From Gracilaria vermiculophylla (taxonomy: Eukaryota; Rhodophyta; Florideophyceae; Gracilariales; Gracilariaceae), in assembly GCA_019155205.2 (NCBI GenBank), contig JAHNZQ020000308.1:2227038-2291037 (forward strand): a stretch of DNA of 64,000 bases, read 5' to 3'. Below the pieces are notes generated by a model. That model had not been told where the DNA came from, did no database searches, and saw nothing but the letters and a program-made list of their open reading frames with translations. This document shows positions 1-10,763 of this stretch, piece by piece; position 1 is the stretch's first letter, and every line of letters begins with the position of its first letter. A program made the translations under genes and the position numbers.

Positions 1-2
1 GG

Positions 3-752
3 GCACAGGGCAATGAAATGCTGGTTGAGGAGTACTACGATGGGGATGAATTCGACGTGGATATATTGCTATGTGAGGGAGAAGCTGTATATGCAAAGGT
101 GTCTGATAATTGGGCGTGTGCAAAGCCGTGGTTCAAAGAAACGGGAACAAACTGTCCTTCCTGTTACGATACGAAGAAGCAACAGGAACTGATCAGACTG
201 GGGACTGCTTGTACACTGGCCCTTGGTTTCAGAAACGGGTGCTTTCATGTTGAATGCAGGTACACGAGTCGCGGGGCGCGCCTGATCGAGGTGAACGCGC
301 GTATGGGAGGGGTGGCGGTGCATGACGCAAATCTAATGGCGTGGGGTGTGGATCTGGTAGAAGAGCAATGCATGGTGGCGCTGAGGATGGGCATAAAGCC
401 TGTGATTCCGCGAGAACCGCAGAAATTCATGGCGGAGTGCGCGTTAAACGCGCCGTATTCGGGCACGATTTCTGAGGATTCGTGGCTGCATTTTGCACGG
501 GATCATTCGTTGATCTGGAAGATCGACTACCTGAAAAAGAAGGGAGACAAGGTAGTCGGTCCGGAGGACGGGCTGCCTGACATGATGGCGGAGATTATTA
601 TGGTAAGCTTGGGAAGCGTCATCGAGTGTGTAGAGGAGATGGAAAACATTCTGTCGCATGTAAGTGTCCCGATCCGTGCGGCGGTGGAGGGATATCACCG
701 TCCGTTTTTCCTTCCTTTCGCATCGCACCCATTCCGCAAGTTAGATGTGTGA
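3..752 (+). CDS. ATP-grasp ligase, carnosine-synthase-like (5' end outside window)
   Basis: This is the C-terminal part of an ATP-grasp enzyme; the frame is open from the first bases, so the start lies upstream of the window. The visible 249 residues contain the ATP-grasp core. An acidic strand (LVEEYYDGDEFDVDILL) is followed by the metal/ATP-binding segment FHVECRYTSRGARLIEVN and ARMGG, which supplies the Glu and Asn magnesium ligands typical of the fold. The order and wording resemble vertebrate carnosine synthase and related amino-acid ligases, which join a carboxylate to an amino acid through an acyl-phosphate. The natural substrate cannot be read from the sequence. The last ~60 residues are less conserved and probably close the lid of the active site. 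Assignment to ATP-grasp is firm; 'carnosine synthase' is a family resemblance only. Confidence 0.75.
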   Translation, partial: AQGNEMLVEEYYDGDEFDVDILLCEGEAVYAKVSDNWACAKPWFKETGTNCPSCYDTKKQQELIRLGTACTLALGFRNGCFHVECRYTSRGARLIEVNARMGGVAVHDANLMAWGVDLVEEQCMVALRMGIKPVIPREPQKFMAECALNAPYSGTISEDSWLHFARDHSLIWKIDYLKKKGDKVVGPEDGLPDMMAEIIMVSLGSVIECVEEMENILSHVSVPIRAAVEGYHRPFFLPFASHPFRKLDV

Positions 753-1289
753 CGTGTGACAAATGGCAACAGCTACAGCTTGTTTGGCATGTACTGAACA
801 GGATTCCAAATCTTGGCTCTTCAAACGTTGTGAGCGCTGTGTAACACGTGTGATAAAGTGCTCGTTGTAAACGTCTTACACTGATTGTTTATGTTGCTGT
901 ACACAGGCACCATTTACGCTGGTGCCTGCGGAGACCAGAGCTTCGCGCTGCGATCCGCAAATGCGTGTCCGTGAAGGCAGCCTGGCGGCAAATCCACGAT
1001 TCCCATCTGTCGATAATCTCGGACGCTTTGTGAGTATCTCTTCGTTACCCTCCACCCAAACGCACCCTCTTGAATTACACCTGCTCGATCCCTGCTCCCC
1101 CACCCCTCATGCTGCCCCTCCGCTACTCTCACTCCGCTGTATGTTTCTCTTCGAGTGAGTTTTACATCATTCTAGCCATCTGCACTAAACTCATTTTTAC
1201 TATCCTCGCAAATATTGACGCAAAAGCTAAAAGAATCAACGCAAGTTTTCCTTTTCTACATATTCGAACAGTATCATTCTTGTCATTCT
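753..1289. other. Intergenic spacer, convergent 3' ends
   Basis: This spacer lies between the ATP-grasp gene (+) and the zinc-finger gene (-), which converge. I see no recognisable coding or RNA gene in it. It should hold both 3' untranslated regions. Confidence 0.5.
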
Positions 1290-1889
1290 TCAAGGAAACG
1301 CCTTAGTCCTCGCCATTGCTGCTGCGTTGCGGCATTTGGCAGTTCTCTGCATGTGTTTGTTCACATTTCCCTTCTCACTGAAACGATGCCCGCAATGGGC
1401 GCAGCTAAACGGGCGCAAACCCAGGTGAACGGTCTTGTGGTGTTTCGACAACGTTCCCTTGTGAGCAAACCTCTTTGAACAACAACTGCAGAAAAACTGT
1501 TTCAATTTCAGATGAACCGCGTTCACATGTTGCGTCAAGTCATACGCTCTTTTAAAACTTTGCCCACATACGTAACAAGAACATGTTCTTCTCGTTCTTT
1601 GCATTCTTGGAGCCTTATTCTTATTCCTTGCATCCGACGAAAACGAGGCGGAGTCCGAAGGTTTGGATGTCGGATACTGATACGTTGTTGGGATTCTGCA
1701 CAAAGTGCTTATGTCCATGTCATACCTAGTGTCAACCCGATGTTCGCCATTTCCACGTGCACTTGATGCTCCTGTTGGTGAGGGAGCATCCGTTGACAAC
1801 ACAATCTTCCAGAAATTGCGTTTTGATTCTTCAGCAATACTTCGTTCATCTTTCTTTTCTTCAACAATCTCCGCAGGAGATAAGTTCAT
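1290..1889 (-). CDS. C2H2 zinc-finger protein, three fingers
   Basis: A 199-residue protein with ATG start and no intron. The first ~100 residues are Ser/Thr/Asn-rich and probably disordered. Three classical fingers follow: C105/C108-H121/H126, C134/C137-H150/H155, and C163/C166-H179 with Cys186 as last ligand (H-x6-C), so the third is a C2HC variant with a longer spacing. The linkers (LKLKQFF, LGLRPF) are near the TGEKP-like type but not exact. Three tandem fingers at the C-terminus suggest a nuclear DNA-binding regulator. A basic patch (KNKAPRMQRTRR) just before finger 1 could act as a nuclear localisation signal. The target is unknown. The finger assignment is directly visible; the regulatory role is inferred from the family. 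Confidence 0.8.
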   Translation of the reverse strand: MNLSPAEIVEEKKDERSIAEESKRNFWKIVLSTDAPSPTGASSARGNGEHRVDTRYDMDISTLCRIPTTYQYPTSKPSDSASFSSDARNKNKAPRMQRTRRTCSCYVCGQSFKRAYDLTQHVNAVHLKLKQFFCSCCSKRFAHKGTLSKHHKTVHLGLRPFSCAHCGHRFSEKGNVNKHMQRTAKCRNAAAMARTKAFP

Positions 1890-4800
1890 TTCCTAGTGCG
1901 TAGATTTATTCTCGACATGTGGAGGATCTTTGGAGAGAAGAGCGCAAGGAAATACAAGTCTCTACTATTTGTACGCACCAGAAATTCCAAATTACACAGT
2001 GCCGCTCTGTGATCAGTTCCACGTCTCATAGAGTCACATTGAATGCTACAATGATACTTTTTTTGCGACAGCGATATTCTTTTCTGCAGGTCACACATAG
2101 TTGGTCATTAGGTGTCCACCCTGTTCATTACACAGGAAGTTCAACTGATTGGCCAGATCTCAATAAAAAAACAGACAAACAACGTCGCTTAACGATATTT
2201 GTTCCGTTTGCTTCTAAACGCAACCTCGTGATTTGCAAGCGGAAGGTTTGTCGTCGCTGTGATACACAATACCATTTTCGATTTTAATGTTTTGGATGCT
2301 GCACACACATAATGATTATTATTCCGAAGAAAAACAATCATAGGTGAGTTTGAAAATTTCTGCACCTTCAATGATTCTGAAACGAACCTGGAAGTTACAC
2401 TGAAATGTAATTTAAGAAAACCCCTTCACATGATCATCTGAACAATCAACGACATGATCATTTCTTGAAACAGACCTTCATATTGACGTGAATATTTGAG
2501 AACATTTGTTTCATTTAGTGTAGGTCTTATGGGGATCGCTACTGCAACAAGTGCGTCGCAGTGGAAGGTATAGCATTTAATACCACAGCGGAAACTTTTG
2601 TGGTCTGTAAGGCATGGAAGTATCATGTGGTAAGGATTTATCCCAAATGACAGCTCATCAATGTCTTTCTGACAGACAAAGTTGGGGAGGCAGATGGACT
2701 CCATTGACTTTTCAAGTTCGATTGCGAGAGATTGCATGTTGGGGGTCCTGTTGGAGGTCTTGTTGGAGGTCTCGCTTGATTAATCGTTTATGAAACCACT
2801 ATTTACCTCGACTCACCTTATATATTGATAATATTGGGTTGACTGAGCGTTTGAGGACATATGAATTGCGGGATATTGGTATATTTTGCTTTTTTGTTTT
2901 TTACGGTATGCATCGAGGCATTGCGTAAATTTCGGAAGAAATCAGAATTGAACGGAATTCGTACGGCCCAGAACGGCAAAAAGACCAGCTTTTTCTTCAT
3001 TTTGATCACATAGGAAAGGAGACCGGGGAGAAAAGTGAGAAACCCGTTAGGAACGCTCTCTCGAGACTTTTGAGAGACCGATTATAAACTGGCTGAGGTA
3101 CATGAGCATGGAACGACTTCATGTGTCCAAATAAATGAAAGCAAAATAGCTCTGGAGGACTGAAGAGGATGAAAACTTTGAAAAGAACGCTCTAGATGCT
3201 CATTGGAAGTAAGACGGATGATTATCGTTGTCAAAAAGAAGCTAGCAATTCTTGGAATGTACTGGCGCCACATGTTCATGCTGATAAAACAGAATGAAAA
3301 TATTTGGCACGGATATTAATAGAAGCTCCTTTCTTCGCTTCTATTAACAACAACTAAAGGATGGGAACGGGAGAGGGTTTTCATATTCGTGTATTTCGGG
3401 AGCTTGGAGCGCAACAAGTCACACGACCCAGCTTGCATGAGGAAGTTCTGCTGCAGTTTGTTGTGAATGGGGTCAAGCTCCAGGTCTAAAGAGGCTGATC
3501 GATAAACATGAAGGGTTCGGGGAACTGCAGCACTAGAGAAAAGGAAAGTTGCATGGTTGATGATTGCCAAAGCTCTTTTGTTGACAGCGATTTATGCGGA
3601 GGGCAATCATTTATTTTCGTATGAGCGCAAATTCAGGAGAAGGGTGGGGTGAATTTGGTTGGAAGAAATTTGGATTGCAGCTGGAGAGACGCATGGAACA
3701 ACACGTACTGCGGTCCGGAGGAAGAGAGCTTGTCGAGCTGTGTCGGTGTAAATTGATGAAGCTTTCAAATATAATCCGTAAAATCTGGGCTTGCGGCACA
3801 GACTTGAGGGATAAATATCGAAGCGAAGTTTTACGGAGGCCAGCTTTGGACGGAGGTCATCTGCAGGAGGTCAAAGTTGCGGGAAAGAAGCAAGAGAGCT
3901 TTTGAAGGCAAAAATCACGAGATGTATTACAATGGGGCTCTCAAGATGAAGAACATTGCGAGTGCTGACCGGCAGTAGGAGACCGGAATGGATGCAAGCA
4001 GCCGGAGACAACGCGGCAGTGGGGTAGGGGGGGGTGAAGGGCGGCGGGAAGGGCGCAGCAACGCTTTCAAACACAGTGACAAATGTCGAAGTGTCAGCTC
4101 GCGCAGCAGCGCAAAGAGCAGCTGACAAATGGCAAGCGCCAGCAATTGTTCTGACAGCGGCGGTTCGCACTCTCGAGAGCAAGCCACTCTATCGCACGTG
4201 TCCACGCGGCCCGCGTGTCCGAGGTCCGCTTGCGGAGGCGCGATGCAAGCAGCAGACACACGCCATAGCCCGTCGCTGCTGCGAGCACGCGCTGGAGCCC
4301 AATTGCTTTGCGCGCGCTTTAATTGGCGGCGCACGCGGACCGCGGACCGCGCCGCGCTCCTTGCGCCCCGCGCAGCGCGTTGGGCCGTTCGCGGCAGCGG
4401 CGCGCCTTCCACCTACCGCGGTGCGAAAGCCGCCGGCCGGCCGCGCGCGGAGGCTGCCCACCCGCAGGGCCGCGCTCCCCCGGCGCGCCGCGAACTGCCC
4501 GACGCTCCGGGCGCGTCGCCTCACGGATGCGCCAAGACTCTGCGCAAACGTGTTGTCCCGCGCATGGTGGGGAGTGGCTACGCGGCGGCAACTTTCTCGC
4601 GTCAGGATGCGCGCGCTTTTCGGCTGTGGAAGGCAGGCTGTCGCGATGGCGCCATTGTACTTCTCATGCATCTCCGGCGTGACGACAGGGGGCGGGCGCA
4701 GTGGGGGGCGTAAGTGGGGGGAGGGGGGGGGGGGGGGGGAGCAGGCGGCTTAATGACAAAACTGTGGCCGTTCATTGGAACGGCACACAGCGCCCACCTG

Positions 4801-5534
4801 TCGCAGAGCGGCAGAGCGGTGGGTAAATCGAGAATCGGTGGGCGGTTGCACTCTGCCAGGCGCTCAAAAATCGGACGGTGGCGTGTGCAGCGGCGAGATG
4901 CGGGGCGGTGAGAGGTGGCACTCGGGGGTGCATCCGGGGGCAGGGGCGCCGTTAGGGGAGGTGCCGTGCAACAGGGCGCGGAGGAGCGCCGTTGCCCTCG
5001 ACGAAGAAGGGTGATGGCATGTGTCGCAAGCCAATGAACGCGGCCGCAATCAACGGGCGCCGTCACGGCAACAGCGCCGCGCCGTACACATTCAACTCCA
5101 GAGCGCAGCGGCGGAGGCACGACACGTATCACACCGCATGAAAAGCTTACACAGGCGTGGCACGAGGCGCGAGCTCGTGCGCGCGGGCCGCCTCCGCCGC
5201 GCCAATTGCACTCCGTGGAAAGCACAAGCACAGGGGAGGCGCTTTACGGCGTGCGGCAGTATCTTCGACGTCATCAACTTTTGTCTTGATTGCTTGACGA
5301 CATTCGGCGGCCGTTGCGTTCATGGTTTTACTCCCGCTGTGCAAATGCAGCGCACTGCTCCCGACCGCTCGCGAGGGCTCTGAGGACCATGAATGACGTA
5401 TATGTTTTTTGTCTTTACTGTTTTTCTTTGTATTCATGTCAATGCAATTTCTGCAACTGTACAGGCCGCCGTGATGGCTGCCATTGGTGCAAGCAAAAGC
5501 AAAACACGGCAAAATTCACCGAAGCTTCACCGCC
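1890..5534. other. Long intergenic region with a GC-rich block
   Basis: No gene I can support. From 1890 to about 4000 the DNA is AT-leaning with only short frames. From about 4100 to 5300 it becomes very GC-rich, so long overlapping frames appear on both strands; none has recognisable domains. A run of 17 G lies at 4723-4739. A 12-base motif (TGTTGGAGGTCT) is tandemly repeated near 2749-2772. Confidence 0.5.
4723..4739. repeat. Poly-G tract (17 G)
   Basis: An uninterrupted run of 17 G inside the GC-rich block between the zinc-finger gene and the GPR1-type gene, preceded by shorter G runs. It could form a G-quadruplex. It is one of three long G/C homopolymers in the window. Confidence 0.9.
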
Positions 5535-6236
5535 TCACATTGTGTGCTTCACGGGGAACACGGTGAGCAGCTCTGTGCCCCATGCCTCATTCACCAAGTC
5601 GACAAACGCCATGTACATGGCCAGAATCGAGGCGGCAATAGCGGCCACGGCAGAGCCTTTTTCGGCCCAAACATGTCCAAACGCAGCGGGCACATCAAAG
5701 CCAAACGCAAAGATAACAAAAAACAGCGCCGTCGTCAACACGCGGTTCATTTTCAGCGTCGGCACCGTCAACATCACAGTAGCCACGGTGAGGATTGTGT
5801 AGTACACGGCGGCATCGTGCGCGTTGAAGTCCATAAATTCGTCTGATACATTCAGCGCTTTGCTCATCATGTAGACGGCCTGGCCCAGCCAGTGCAGCCC
5901 AAACAAGGCAAACGTTGAGGCTGCGTGCAGATTATTGCATGCATATTCCAGGAGGGCGGCGATGACCTGCGCGAGGCCTCCCAGGAAGAACGCTACGACG
6001 AAAATGAGTTTGCTCACTTTATCGGCGCGTTCCTCCAGCTTGGGAATGGCGGCGAGGATGGAAACGGCGGCGAAACCCAGCAGGCCGAGCGGCGCGGGGT
6101 TTGCAATGGGTCGAAATGTTTTGGTGGTTACCGGCAGCGGCAACAGCGCCTTTTCCAGCGAATCAAGACGCTTTGAGATGGATGGTAGCATCTTGTCGTA
6201 CGAAGTGCGCGGGGGTGTTGAGGGAGGAGTAGACAT
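5535..6236 (-). CDS. GPR1/FUN34/YaaH-family membrane transporter (acetate/ammonium type)
   Basis: A 233-residue membrane protein starting at ATG 6236; the frame extends further only through a GTG at 6305. The family signature is plain: residues 46-54 read NPAPLGLLG, the N-P-x-P-x-G-L motif of the GPR1/FUN34/YaaH (ATO/SatP) family. About six hydrophobic helices follow, and the N-terminal ~40 residues are Ser/Thr/Pro-rich and cytosolic. Members move acetate or succinate with protons (YaaH/SatP, Ady2), and yeast Ato1-3 were proposed to export ammonium. The gene is divergent from an ammonium transporter 1.5 kb away, which makes a nitrogen or carbon link plausible but unproven. Length is normal for the family. 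A TATA box lies 150 bp upstream on the same strand. Confidence 0.88.
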   Translation of the reverse strand: MSTPPSTPPRTSYDKMLPSISKRLDSLEKALLPLPVTTKTFRPIANPAPLGLLGFAAVSILAAIPKLEERADKVSKLIFVVAFFLGGLAQVIAALLEYACNNLHAASTFALFGLHWLGQAVYMMSKALNVSDEFMDFNAHDAAVYYTILTVATVMLTVPTLKMNRVLTTALFFVIFAFGFDVPAAFGHVWAEKGSAVAAIAASILAMYMAFVDLVNEAWGTELLTVFPVKHTM

Positions 6237-6385
6237 GGCAGTCGGGTACGAACGGGAGGTGATGGGAAACGTGGTTGGAACGGAAGGTGCGCGAATCAAC
6301 GACACTCACGGCTCGAAAACAACAGAGGGTGATTGGAAGTAGGATGGAAGAAGATGGTGGACGGCGGTCGAGAGGCGAAGCGAGC

Positions 6386-6393
6386 CTTTTATA
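6386..6393 (-). promoter_or_regulatory. TATA box of the GPR1-type gene
   Basis: On the minus strand this reads TATAAAAG, 150 bp upstream of the ATG at 6236. Its position and orientation fit a core promoter. Confidence 0.6.
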
Positions 6394-7628
6394 AGCGCGG
6401 CGAGACGTGCGCCCAGGTAGGGGGTGCCCATGTAGAGGTACATTATGTGCGAGTTGCATGCAATGTGGACGGCGGCGACGATCAGCGAAGTGTCGAGAAC
6501 GCGGGCGAAAATCACGAAAGCACACGAGAGCACGAGCATGGCGCGGTGCAGCGCGGCGCCACGCGCCGTCGCATTCGTACGGAAGGCCGCAGGCGCGAGC
6601 GGCGACCGCAGCGCAGGCCGTTGATTTCCGTGCGAACACCGGCGGCCTCACGCCGTCCAACCCCCGCCGCTGCGCCGCGCGGCGCGCGCTCCGCATGTAC
6701 CACGTGTGCATCCGTGCGTGCGACGCGATTGGGCGAGGTGTGCGACACACCTGTTGCCGCCTGGCGGCGCACTGACGTGTTATAGATTGATTTGGGCAGC
6801 GGCGGCTCCAGCGACCGCCGTCACGCTGTGCTCGCAGACAGCTCACCGCCGATCGCGCGCGAACGCGTGCCAGTCCCCCGAACACGCTTGCAAACGCGCA
6901 CACGTGCACATAGTTACACGTTTCCTACGTGCATAGAGCCCTCGCTTGCAGTCGCGCATGTGTCTCGTTGTGGTTGCAGCTGCAGCCGCCACGTATTACA
7001 TTCGCTGGGTTTACAGTGTTTTCAACGATCGCTGCAACCGCCATGCTCACAAGTGCCACCCATTGCCAGTGTCGTTAACGTGAAAGGCCAACCCTCTGCT
7101 GCGCCCTGCTCGCAATTATCCCCCATGGCCCGCTTGCTGCGCCTCCGACCTCCTCATTCCGTCCCGTGTCCCGCCCCGTGCTTCTCGCTGCGCCCACCGT
7201 TGCTGCCTAAATAAACCTCATTGCGTCATTCTGTCCGACTGATAAAGCCTCTTACAAGGCTGCCCCAGCACAGAGCACGGCCGCGTCGCTGTCGCCTTTC
7301 TCTGCCTCCTTTCTTGCGCAATCGCACCCGGAAACCTACTTATCCAGCCCGCGAATGACGACAATCACACTTCATCCCCTCACTGCTTCCAACTGTTAAC
7401 ATGAGCAATGCTCGCGAAACAGACCTGCCGCGCATGACCTGTCCCCAAATCACTCACCTCGTGTGTGCTCCTTTATGCCATTTCCGAGCCACTACGGCCA
7501 TATCATTCGCAGCCCCGCCCTGCTTACGGCCATTCCATCGTGCAAAATGGCCGTTGGGATCCCCGCTTTGCCGATCATCAAACGCCGTCGACACCCCGCA
7601 GTTCCACTCCACTTCCTCGTCGTAGTCG

Positions 7629-7635
7629 TATAAAT
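7629..7635 (+). promoter_or_regulatory. TATA box of the ammonium transporter gene
   Basis: TATAAAT on the plus strand, 137 bp upstream of the ATG at 7772, followed by a pyrimidine-rich leader. Confidence 0.6.
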
Positions 7636-7771
7636 TCGAGGTGCGTTCGTTCTTCCCCACGCTTTCCTCCTCATCCCCTCACCCCTTCCCTTCCCTCAGA
7701 GCCCCCTTTTCAGCCCAAGTTGGAGCAAGCCCAAGAGTGCGAGGCTTGACTATCATCATAAAATAGAAAAA

Positions 7772-9184
7772 ATGGAATTCTCCCACTACTTTGTGAATTC
7801 GGACCTCAACGCCACCAAGGTGGCAGGTGACCTCGTGTCGCTTTTCGAGACTACCAAAGACCACACATCTGCTATCGACACCATGTTTGTTCTTTTCTCC
7901 GGATATCTAGTTTTCCTCATGCAGTGCGGTTTCGCCATGCTAACGGCTGGTTCTGTTCGCTCCAAGAACGTCAAGAATGTCCTCATCAAGAACATTCTCG
8001 ATGCCTGCGTTGGTGCTATCGCCTACTATCTCTTCGGTTGGGCTTTCGCTTACGGCCCTGATAGCAAAGCACCAGGTTTCATTGGCTCTGGCAATTACGC
8101 TCTCTCCAGCTCCTCGAAGGACGGAGTCTTTACTGATTTCACCAGCTTCTTCTTTCAATGGGCTTTTGCAGCTACCGCCGCCACCATTGTGTCCGGTTCC
8201 GTGGCTGAGCGTACTTCCTTTTACGCCTACATTGGCTATGCCTTCTTCCTCACCTCTTTCGTGTATCCGGTTGTGTCTCACTGGGTGTGGGGTAGCGGTT
8301 TCCTCTCCACCATCTTCAGTACCGGTATGATTGATTTCGCTGGTTGCTCTGTCGTCCATATGGTTGGTGGTTTCGCCGGTCTCTTCGGTGCCATCATCGT
8401 TGGTCCGCGTCTGGGTCGTTTCGACTCCGAGACTGGCAAGCCCATCCCGCTCCCGGGTCACTCTGCCACTCTCGCCACCCTTGGTACCTTCCTTCTCTGG
8501 TTTGGATGGTATGGTTTCAACCCGGGCTCCGCTCTCGGCATCACCGGTGGTCTCTTCGACACTGTCCAGCGCTGCGCTGTCACCACCACTATCGCTGGAG
8601 CTACCGGTGGTGTTGTTGTCCTCATCGTCAAGAAGGTTTTGGAGCACCAGTTTGACCTCATTTCGGTTCTCAACGGTATCCTCGCCGGTCTGGTTGCCAT
8701 CACTGCTTCTTGCGCTTTTGTTGATGTGTGGGCCTCAATTATCATCGGTGCCATTGGCGCTTTTGTGTACGTGGTTGCTGCCATGCTTCTGCTCAAACTC
8801 AGGATTGATGATCCTCTCGAAGCCTTCCCGATCCATGGAGCTACCGGTTTCTGGGGATGCATCGCCGCCGGTTTCTTTAACCGCAAGTCTGCTCAGGAGG
8901 TCGCTGGTTTCACTAACGATGCTGCCGGTGTCATCGATGGCTACGGAAAGCTCTTGGCTGCAAACCTTGTTGGTTCTTTGATTATCATCTGTTGGGTGGC
9001 TGTTCTTATCATTCCGTTCTTCTTCATCTTCAAGGCTCTGGGTCTCCTTCGCATTCCGCGTGAGATTGAGATTGAGGGCAACGATATCTCCAAGCATGGA
9101 GGTCCTGCCTACCCGACCGACGCCGTCACGAAGGCTGAGGAGGACGCCTTGAGGGAAATCAAGGAGGCTGCTGAGGAAGTGTAA
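7772..9184 (+). CDS. AMT: AMT-type ammonium transporter
   Basis: A 470-residue protein with about 11 transmembrane helices, the usual size of AMT/Amt channels that carry ammonium across the plasma membrane. Family landmarks include the segment DFAGCSVVHMVGG, which carries the first pore histidine. FPIHGATGFWG carries the second pore histidine. An aromatic-rich stretch (LLWFGWYGFNPGS) also matches. The cytosolic tail has GNDISKHGG, matching the plant AMT1 regulatory motif GMDMTRHGG in which the Thr is phosphorylated to close the trimer; here Ser440 takes that place. The start is supported by the TATA box at 7629 and an A-rich context (aaaaATGG). Codon choice is strongly biased to C/T-ending codons, as in highly expressed genes. 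No intron. It is divergent from a GPR1-type transporter. Confidence 0.95.
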   Translation: MEFSHYFVNSDLNATKVAGDLVSLFETTKDHTSAIDTMFVLFSGYLVFLMQCGFAMLTAGSVRSKNVKNVLIKNILDACVGAIAYYLFGWAFAYGPDSKAPGFIGSGNYALSSSSKDGVFTDFTSFFFQWAFAATAATIVSGSVAERTSFYAYIGYAFFLTSFVYPVVSHWVWGSGFLSTIFSTGMIDFAGCSVVHMVGGFAGLFGAIIVGPRLGRFDSETGKPIPLPGHSATLATLGTFLLWFGWYGFNPGSALGITGGLFDTVQRCAVTTTIAGATGGVVVLIVKKVLEHQFDLISVLNGILAGLVAITASCAFVDVWASIIIGAIGAFVYVVAAMLLLKLRIDDPLEAFPIHGATGFWGCIAAGFFNRKSAQEVAGFTNDAAGVIDGYGKLLAANLVGSLIIICWVAVLIIPFFFIFKALGLLRIPREIEIEGNDISKHGGPAYPTDAVTKAEEDALREIKEAAEEV

Positions 9185-10763
9185 TCTTCTTCTGCTAACG
9201 TTTTAACTCGTTTTAATTCCAAAGCATTAAATTCTTAGAGGGCTATGTCGTTTTTCGATCGGCGATGCTAGCAATGAATAACATCCGCGTCTTTTCAAAA
9301 TCGCGAGGATTGATGGTTTTGTAGATAATCATACGAAAATATCATTCTTATACATGTTTTCTGCCTCGCTTTTATTGTGAAAAACATGCTTTGGCTTGAG
9401 AAGTAAATTCATATGTTCCGTTAACTTTCCATATTTCAACATTTGGAGCGGAAAACGTTTGGTTCTTGACATTCCATGGATAAACAAATTTCCGGTGACC
9501 ATTGCTACGAGTTGACCCTGCACCAAATGTGACAAGGGGTAAAAAGAAGTGTTACAAGGAACACGATACAAATTATCTCTATCAATCTGAAAATGTAGCT
9601 TTGTATATGCCATATAGGGGCAACCAATCTTATCGCTCTACAGGCACATTTTTATTCTTTTATTGATGTGGCGAAGGCATATGTCGAATCACGACCATTC
9701 CCGTGTGTGCGTGCATCTGATGTATTGCTGTAAGACTTTAGACGCGCAAAGTCTAATTGGAAGACAGCAGACGCAATTCGAGTTAAGCGGTAATGTCGCA
9801 TGTAGCAATATGTCATTACCAATACAGCAAATGCAATTATCAGCCTCACTAAGCGCGCGATGACTACGAAAGGTCAAATGAGCGGAATGCAACCAGATTG
9901 TGTCCAAAGCGAACGGACTCGTAAGCAAAAACGGATAAAGGCAAAAAGAGGAAACCCCCGAAGAGTAAAGACGATCGCAGAGAACGGAGGCAGACCCCGT
10001 TGCGCAGAAACCTTGTATCCTGAATCACTCCCGCGCCTGTATTCCTACATACAACGCTTCGCCCTGTGCATTAATGAACGACAACGTCAGTCGTCTCAAA
10101 ACTGCACATTGCTAAAATGATCATGGATATTGGGAATAATTTCATTGATTTTTCTCCCTTCTGAGCGGTGTGCAGCTCCGTATAGCGAAAAGGCGAAAAA
10201 CCGGGCTCAGTCGCGCAAGCAGAGAACGCGCATCAAATGATAATAATGGATGTGTTTATTGTGCGCTGTGCCAGAAGTCTGTTGTGCGTGAGATGTTATC
10301 AAATGGGTTGTACTTCTTTTGTCGTTCTGCATCAAATCGACTAGAAATCGACATGCTAAAGCTGCAAGGTCGATGTGCTAACACTGTATCTATACATACA
10401 TGTACCTCATCCTTGAGCAATGAGATATAGGAAAAACGAAGCATTTGCAGTAATCTTGGGTCCCACAAGTACGCATGGGAGGCAGATATCACAGGTTTTG
10501 GGGCTTGACTGCTGGCCACGTGGACAACGTTCGGTTGCACGCGAGGAATACCAAAGAAACAGACTCATATCGCACATCTGAATTTGTAATCTGAATGCCG
10601 GGAAAAACACAGCGGCCCGACGCGCCATCGTGCGGTTCGTCACGCGCCCTACTTAACTGACAAGCCACGTTTGTTTCAATCTTTGTTCAGCCGCCACTAA
10701 CCTCGCGTCTTTTTCTTGCTATCGTGGCTATTTACAGCCACCTGCGTCAACTGGCAAATAATT
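9185..10763. other. Intergenic region
   Basis: About 1.6 kb without a recognisable gene; only short frames without domains. It includes the 3' region of the ammonium transporter and the upstream region of the His-rich gene. Confidence 0.5.

Larger units (their letters stand above)
6237..7771. other. Divergent promoter region between two transporters
   Basis: This 1.5-kb spacer separates the GPR1-type gene (-) from the ammonium transporter (+). It holds a TATA box for each gene and a GC-rich centre (about 6500-7200). The overlapping frames there look like composition artefacts. No RNA gene is visible. Confidence 0.5.

Noticed and set aside
2426..2737. 103-codon minus-strand frame with ATG
   Set aside because: No domain, no promoter or splice evidence; could be real but cannot be supported.
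3594..3905. 103-codon plus-strand frame with ATG
   Set aside because: No recognisable features; length is expected by chance in 3.6 kb of spacer.
4034..5231. Long overlapping frames of 160-240 codons on both strands
   Set aside because: They occur because stop codons are rare in GC-rich DNA; no domains and Arg/Ala/Pro-rich on every frame.
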